A stretch of DNA of 64,000 nt, taken from contig JACMZG010001908.1 of the NCBI GenBank assembly GCA_018340805.1, positions 44,080,905 through 44,144,904 of the forward strand, read 5' to 3'. Under the pieces are notes generated by a model that was not told the origin of the DNA, ran no database searches, and worked only from the letters and a program-made list of their open reading frames with translations. Both the position numbers and the translations under genes were made by a program. Positions 59,061-64,000 of this stretch are shown here, piece after piece (positions within the stretch are counted from its first letter, which is position 1; each line of letters starts with the position of its first letter). This stretch comes from Microvelia longipes (taxonomy: Eukaryota > Arthropoda > Insecta > Hemiptera > Veliidae).

Positions 59061-59578
59061 GTACCTATTTTTTAAATCTCAAATCGATCTATTTCTATGA
59101 GTTACAGATACTTGAAGTTTTGTTCAATTGCTCAGAAAAACATGCAGATGAGTCTTTCGATTTTTTATATCATGCTTAGGAACTCTTTTTTAATAAAATG
59201 ATTTACTCATCATTAAAAAAAATGTTTCGATGCTAGAAGCATTCTACACGTTCCTGTATGGTATGTACCGAAATTGGTGCGAATCTGATAAAATATTGAG
59301 ATTCCAGTGTGTGGAATAAAATTGAATTTGTGCTTAATAAAAATAAGTCTGTGTAACGTCACAAGTTTAATATATAAACCATATTAAGTAAAAAGATAAG
59401 ATAACAAATGATAGATGATTCATGGTCTATTGAAAAGAATCCCGTTATGATCAAAAATAAACAACTTGCATTTAGTGCCGTGATATTTTCTTCTAGGGCA
59501 ATACAAACACACTTAAATCCCTTAGTAATGACGGGTATAAATTTTAACCACAGATATAATTAAGAGAAATGAGCTTAC
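59061..59578 (-). other. Start of peroxidasin-like intron 1, no gene
   Basis: AT-rich sequence directly downstream of the donor on the minus strand. No LRR-coding exon or other gene was recognised here; beyond it the intron runs into the 58535-59060 minisatellite. Confidence 0.5.
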
Positions 59579-59580
59579 AG
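59573..59580 (-). other. Splice donor of peroxidasin-like exon 1
   Basis: Minus-strand reading is CT|GTAAGC, with the intron beginning at 59578. GTAAG matches the metazoan 5' splice consensus. Without splicing the frame meets TAA at 59575-59577, directly after the donor, as expected if coding stops here. Confidence 0.75.
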
Positions 59581-59742
59581 TATAGTGGTGTTTACATCAA
59601 CTGGGGGTATGACCTCGATATGGAGATTAATGCATCTTAAAGTTGTCCTGAAGCAGTGACAACCTGTAGGGCATGCTGACACTTTGCAAAGCACGTAAAT
59701 AAGCACGGCGAATACGCCGGAAGCGTATTGTAAGCTGAGCAT
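59579..59742 (-). CDS. Pxn: Peroxidasin-like protein, first coding exon
   Basis: Peroxidasin is a secreted heme peroxidase of the extracellular matrix with LRR, Ig and peroxidase domains; it forms sulfilimine crosslinks in collagen IV. Seen here: 54 complete codons plus two bases. Residues 1-23 are a signal peptide with a hydrophobic core and a likely cut after VSA. The LRR N-terminal cap follows, with Cys24, Cys28, Cys30 and Cys37 (C-x3-C-x-C-x6-C) and the stretch CHCFRTTLRC, close to the CFRTT-x-RC of known peroxidasins, then a spaced Pro-Val and Thr-x-Ile-Leu. The exon ends in phase 2 at CT|GTAAGC; any third base after CT still gives Leu, the residue expected before the first LRR. The start is ATG at 59742 (A at -3); the frame is open upstream to a TAG at 59827-59829 with no earlier ATG. 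Other LRR secreted proteins share the cap layout, but the CFRTT motif favours peroxidasin. Remaining exons lie downstream on the minus strand and were not found. Confidence 0.78.
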
Positions 59743-59880
59743 GCTCGCGACAGCGTGGTTAGACACCGACTGAGAAAGACACTCGGCTAAACCTAGGACA
59801 GAGATTCTTCTCCCACCTCGCCGGACCTACTCCCTCGCGAGCCTACACCGTTTCTATACATAACTTCAATTGGCTTAAGG
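59743..59880 (-). promoter_or_regulatory. 5' leader and likely promoter-proximal region of the peroxidasin-like gene
   Basis: This stretch is visibly richer in G+C and CpG than its surroundings (several CGCG, CCGG and CGGC words at 59743-59845), as often seen at arthropod 5' ends. A TCAGTC at 59769-59774 (minus reading) resembles an arthropod initiator, which would give a leader of about 30 bases. No TATA box was identified. The initiator is an inference; the leader might also begin further upstream or include another exon. Confidence 0.35.
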
Positions 59881-60254
59881 TTCTATCAAGCACTAAATAG
59901 TGCTATACGATATACATACTCCTTGGTTCTATCCACCAATATAATACGTTTAACTTGATTTGACTCTATCTACACAACAATATATGTTTTCTTTATACGG
60001 TTTATCTTACCCCCCCCCCCCCAATAGTATAAAACTAATCGCTTATGGTTAACCGACAAATATATTATTTTGTTAACTTGATTTGACTCTTGGTCAATTT
60101 TAATGTAATTTATAAACAACTTAAGGAAACTCCTATACTAAACCATGTAAAAAATTCAGACATGTTATCAGCTGATAGCTGGCTAAAAGATATGAAAAAA
60201 GCTATCATTGAATAGAGATATATACTAGAGGGAGCATAGCCTGTCTCAATACAT

Positions 60255-60520
60255 TAAGTGGCCTGAAATATCTTTTTGGGGCTCTCAGGGGCTCTGTTAA
60301 CCTTATGAAACTCCTTCAAATGAGTTAAGGTTAAATAACAATTGATTTGGCTTCCGCAACATTGTTTTGTGTTGATTTGTATATTAACATCCTCCTATAT
60401 AAGTTATTGGTAATTTGAACTGATTATTGATTGGTATTAACAAGGTCAGGTTACTTTCGAGTCAACACAATTTAACCATTGGGCCACCAGTAATATTATC
60501 TCTAGGTATGTAAAATTGGA
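60255..60520 (+). repeat. Three-copy dispersed repeat, copy 2
   Basis: TTGGGGCTCTCAGGGGCTCT, GAGTTAAGGTTAA, AGTAATATTATCTCTAGG. Confidence 0.5.
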
Positions 60521-60584
60521 AAAACTGCGCATAAGCTATTTAGGATTTACGTTGTTTTATTTAATTTCATTGACAACAGTTACC

Positions 60585-60800
60585 TAGTCTACACGAGGTG
60601 TTGAGCACTGGGTTGAACACCAGGTTGAATCCTCGACACAGATTCTACTCCGTGTAGACAGGGGTTCAACCCGGTGTTGTAAACCGATTTTGTAGGTTGA
60701 ATGTAGACACTTCAATCACAATCACTTCAATTACGGCAAGTGTCTACACGTGCCGTGTAAACACTTTCGGGGTCGAAACTGGTGTCGAAAGTCAGGTTAT
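60585..60800. repeat. Segment with four GTCTACAC/GTGTAGAC motifs
   Basis: GTCTACACGAGG near 60589, CGTGTAGACAGG near 60652, TGTAGACAC near 60707 and GTGTCTACACGTGCC near 60743, with GGTTGAACACC/GGTTCAACCCGG also inverted. Looks like a compact inverted-repeat element. Confidence 0.4.
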
Positions 60801-61769
60801 TTTAAAATTATTATTGCTTTCAATTGTTTGGTTATTGAATAAACATATGAATATATTTACCTTTTCCTTATGATATTTAATCAAAATATTGATTTAGCAG
60901 GATTATGCTGTCTACTGTCGAAACTTTATTGGTAAAATAAACTTATGCTTCAGCTAAAACTTAAGTCGCGGTTCGCATTAATAAACGTTGCTTATGATGA
61001 TATTCGTTCATAAAAGCAGTGTATTTTCTTTTTCTGTTGTTCCTTGCCGCATTTGCCTCGTTAAATAAAAACATTAATTGGTTGCTTTTAGAACAGTTGT
61101 TAATAAATTAACGCACACAAAATAAGAAAAGAATAATTGTTGCTTTTTAAACATTTAAAAATACTAATAAACCAAACAGAAACGAAAATTGCAAATCAGT
61201 GATTTTAAAAATGCCAACCTAACACAAACAACAACACCATCCCTAAGAAATATCATCTTTATTAGATTAAGTTATTATTGAGAATTTATTGATAAACCAT
61301 CTTTATTAGTTTCTATTAATATTAATAGAATACTAATATAATCTACAAATATATCTTCTATATATAGAATAATATATAAAAACAGTTTTTACCAAAAGTT
61401 TTTATAAATAGAACTTTCTTTCTATCCATAAAAACTTTGGTTTACTGTCAGTTTTTGTTAATTTTGGTTATTATTTATTATCATCACTTAACAAAAAGCA
61501 TTACAATGTCTGCCAATATAAGAAGTAAATAAAAGTTTATAAGATATTTAAGAACTGGCTGACTTTTAATAAAACACAAAATAACTTACTAGATTCATTG
61601 ATGGATTACCAAATAAAAAGTTATAACTTTTAAACACATGGATACTTTACAGTCATGCAAATCTAATAAAGAGAGACGCATAAGAACAATTCTGACCCAT
61701 AGCAGTGTATGAGATAGAGAAATAGGAGCAAACCTACCTTCCCCTAGTATAATGAAAAAAACATCGTTT
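60801..61769. other. No gene seen
   Basis: AT-rich upstream DNA of the peroxidasin-like gene; nothing recognised. Confidence 0.5.
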
Positions 61770-62000
61770 GCGGACTCTGTGTAACCTCTTAAACCCTCCT
61801 CAATAGTAAGTTAAGTTTAATAAATTAATTGTTTTCGACTATGCGCACATTGTTAGTGTTTTGATTTGTATTTTTAACCTTCTTCTACATAAGTTACTGT
61901 ACTTTTGTACTGATTATTTTATTATATTTTAGAGAAGGTGGTCATGTTACTTTTTCGATGTAGCCAATAGGCCCCCCTTGTAATAATGCCTCTATGCATT
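61770..62000 (+). repeat. Three-copy dispersed repeat, copy 3
   Basis: GGACTCTGTGTAACCTCTTA, AGTAAGTTAAG, TAGCCAATAGGCC, GTAATAATGCCTCTA. Confidence 0.45.
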
Positions 62001-62204
62001 AATATGTACGTGCTACTTTAATAATTTTGTTTTAAATTCTGTGAAATAATTGTTACAATAATTAAGTACAAGAAAAAGAGAAACTGTAAAGGTAAATCAC
62101 ATGATGTGAGTAAAGTTTTGAACAATATACAGACCCCCCCCATAGGGGGGGTAATTCCCGTTAAATATAACTTAAATTACAATTACTTTAATTAAATTCA
62201 AAAA

Positions 62205-62640
62205 ATCGAGTACGGGGTACCCGCATACATCAATACATCGGGTTCACTACGCTCATATTCCCTGCTTCGGACTCGCTTCGCTAGTCCTTTGAATATACAA
62301 TTCACCAAATTTATACAGCAACATGTTTTCGGACTCGTTACGCTCGTCAGATTGACCCTCGTCAGATCCGCTCGTTATCATTCTCAGCTGTGACCCATAC
62401 AGCACTAACCACGCTCAATCCTGCTTAACTCTTATGATCCAACAAACACCATAGATATACTAGTCATATTAAAATGAAACTTGATGTACATATTTAATAA
62501 GTAAAGGTATATACTTGTACTAAATTTATATTTCAATTGAATCATTTTCTGAATCATCTCTTAAAAAACGTACACAAGTCATTCGATAAAAATTGAACTA
62601 ATGCTGATAATGAGATGAAACTTCACACACATATTAGTCT
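62205..62640 (+). repeat. Dispersed repeat, 5' two thirds
   Basis: TCGAGTACGGGGTACCCGC, GGACTCGCTTCGCTAGTCC, TATGATCCAACAAACACC in standard order. Confidence 0.65.
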
Positions 62641-62854
62641 AATGTATCATTTTTCCGCTTTGATATATCTTACACATATTACTAGTAATGCATTGCAATA
62701 TGCTTTAGTAGAATGCTTCAAATAAAATTAATTAATAACAGTCTTGTTTCGCTCGCAATATATAATAGTTAATAAATGAATAATTTATTAATTAAATCAA
62801 AATATCTCTTGCTTGGTTGCTTTAAATATATACATAAATAAAAAAAATCTGGTA

Positions 62855-63290
62855 CAGGGTACCCCGGAATTTTTTCTCACCTCGGATTCGCTGCGCTTAT
62901 CATCCCTAATTTGGACTCGCTTCGCTCGTCCTCAGAATATACAATTCACCAAATTTACACAGCAACACGTCTAGTAAATACATCGGTTTCAATCTCAAAG
63001 GTCATCCATACAGCAATAACCACGCTCAATGCTGCTTAACTTTTAGGATCAACAAATATCATGGATATAGTTGCTGAATCAAAGCGAAACTTAGTGTACT
63101 CTTTTATTACGTAAAGGTATAAACTTGTACCACATTTCAACTCAATTGGATTATTTTAGCTACATGCGTGCTAAATTTCAAATTAATCGCAACATTAATA
63201 CATTTTGCTGATTCATTATTGTGGGTTAATGACGTCATAAAAATATTTTTTGGAATAGCACAACTACTCCTATAGACTGATTTTTACAAT
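62855..63290 (+). repeat. Dispersed repeat, 5' two thirds
   Basis: CTGGTACAGGGTACCCCGG, GGACTCGCTTCGCTCGTCC and the downstream ACTTAGTGTACTC region. Second copy in tandem orientation with 62205. Confidence 0.65.
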
Positions 63291-63325
63291 GCTAAAAATG
63301 ATTAAGACTTACTAGTAAAAATAAC

Positions 63326-63552
63326 ATATATATATATATATATATACATATATATAATATATATAAACCAGTTTAACACCTCACCAAACTCGTAATCGGT
63401 CTCGTAAAGAAGAAATATATACTAAAAAAGAAATATATTTAAAGAAAAGCCCTAATATATAAAGCTAATTTAAATATATATAGTATTATATATATATATG
63501 ATATAAATAAATTTAATATATATATATAATATATAATAATATATATATATAA
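63326..63552. repeat. AT microsatellites around short AT-rich spacer
   Basis: Two (AT)n tracts (63326-63365, 63474-63552). Confidence 0.85.
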
Positions 63553-64000
63553 ATGGCGTCATTAAACACATTATCACAATTGGAATGGAGTTGACCTTCA
63601 TTGTCACATTTATCTTATTCTTCGAACATTTGCAAACTGGTTATTTAAGTGTTATCCATGACGAAAAGATCAAAATACGTTAAGGTAAGCCGAAGCACAC
63701 TAAGACAGAGGTCCTCCAAGTTTGGTTTTTGTATCATTGGTTGGTACACGATAGAAAATCTAATACCTTTTGTAAAGCAAGACAAAAATATGGCAAAAAA
63801 TATAAGAATTACATGTAGTAAGTCACTGTTAGTGAATTTTATCTGAAAATTACGTAATTAATCTTATCTCAGTTACATTACCTGCGTTTCGCGCATTTGC
63901 TTTTACCTCGCAAGAGAAGGTATATTTGCTCTTATTTCTCTATCTGATGAAACGTGGGATAATTAATGTTTCCTAATCGCGTTCTTCTCTTGATTAAATA
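63553..64000. other. No gene seen
   Basis: A 65-codon frame at 63649-63846 is not recognised and has no homology I can name. Confidence 0.45.

Noticed and set aside
63649..63846. Possible small lysine-rich protein gene
   Set aside because: Only 65 codons in AT-rich DNA, no homology recognised and no supporting signals.

Overview
The window is eukaryotic nuclear DNA, very AT-rich, intron- and repeat-dominated, with no bacterial-style gene packing. The only host gene I can support is the first coding exon of a peroxidasin-like gene on the minus strand (59579-59742). It encodes a signal peptide and an LRR N-terminal cysteine cap ending in a clean splice donor. That exon and the mix of non-LTR, LTR, Penelope-like and foldback elements point to an arthropod, most likely an insect; species is not determinable by reading. 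All DNA at lower coordinates is downstream of that donor, so much or all of 1-59578 may be intron 1 of this gene. No second exon was recognised.

The most striking locus is 7519-21359. A long terminal repeat element (copy B, 13464-21359) has TG...CA LTRs, a perfect 5-bp target duplication (GTATA), a tRNA-like primer site and a purine-rich tract. Its internal region carries one very long reading frame (16990-20046, about 1018 codons, one in-frame TGA) in which I find no reverse transcriptase, protease, RNase H or integrase. Its 5' LTR is split by a 5'-truncated non-LTR retrotransposon; its 3' LTR preserves the empty site. A second, nearly parallel copy A (7519-12428) lies upstream, ends in exactly 1000 N, and is followed by the same flanking microsatellite. 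This suggests an unmerged haplotype or contig overlap rather than a true tandem.

Elsewhere: a composite non-LTR remnant (6315-7090); a decayed RNase H-bearing non-LTR element with a C-terminal zinc motif (47165-50317) nested in a tandem repeat; several foldback or TIR elements (4688-5101, 24851-25280, 27170-27504, 29383-29557, 36773-37138, 45227-45684, 53998-54665); a dispersed repeat of about 0.75 kb in some fifteen copies; many minisatellites; long AT microsatellites; and a perfect 57-bp-arm palindrome with a third copy (54830-55010).

Four short sequences (best 27101-27142) carry the CTGANGA...GAAA core of a minimal hammerhead ribozyme, with a stem II that covaries between copies, as known from Penelope-like elements. 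Everything was read by eye; no database search, folding program or alignment was run.
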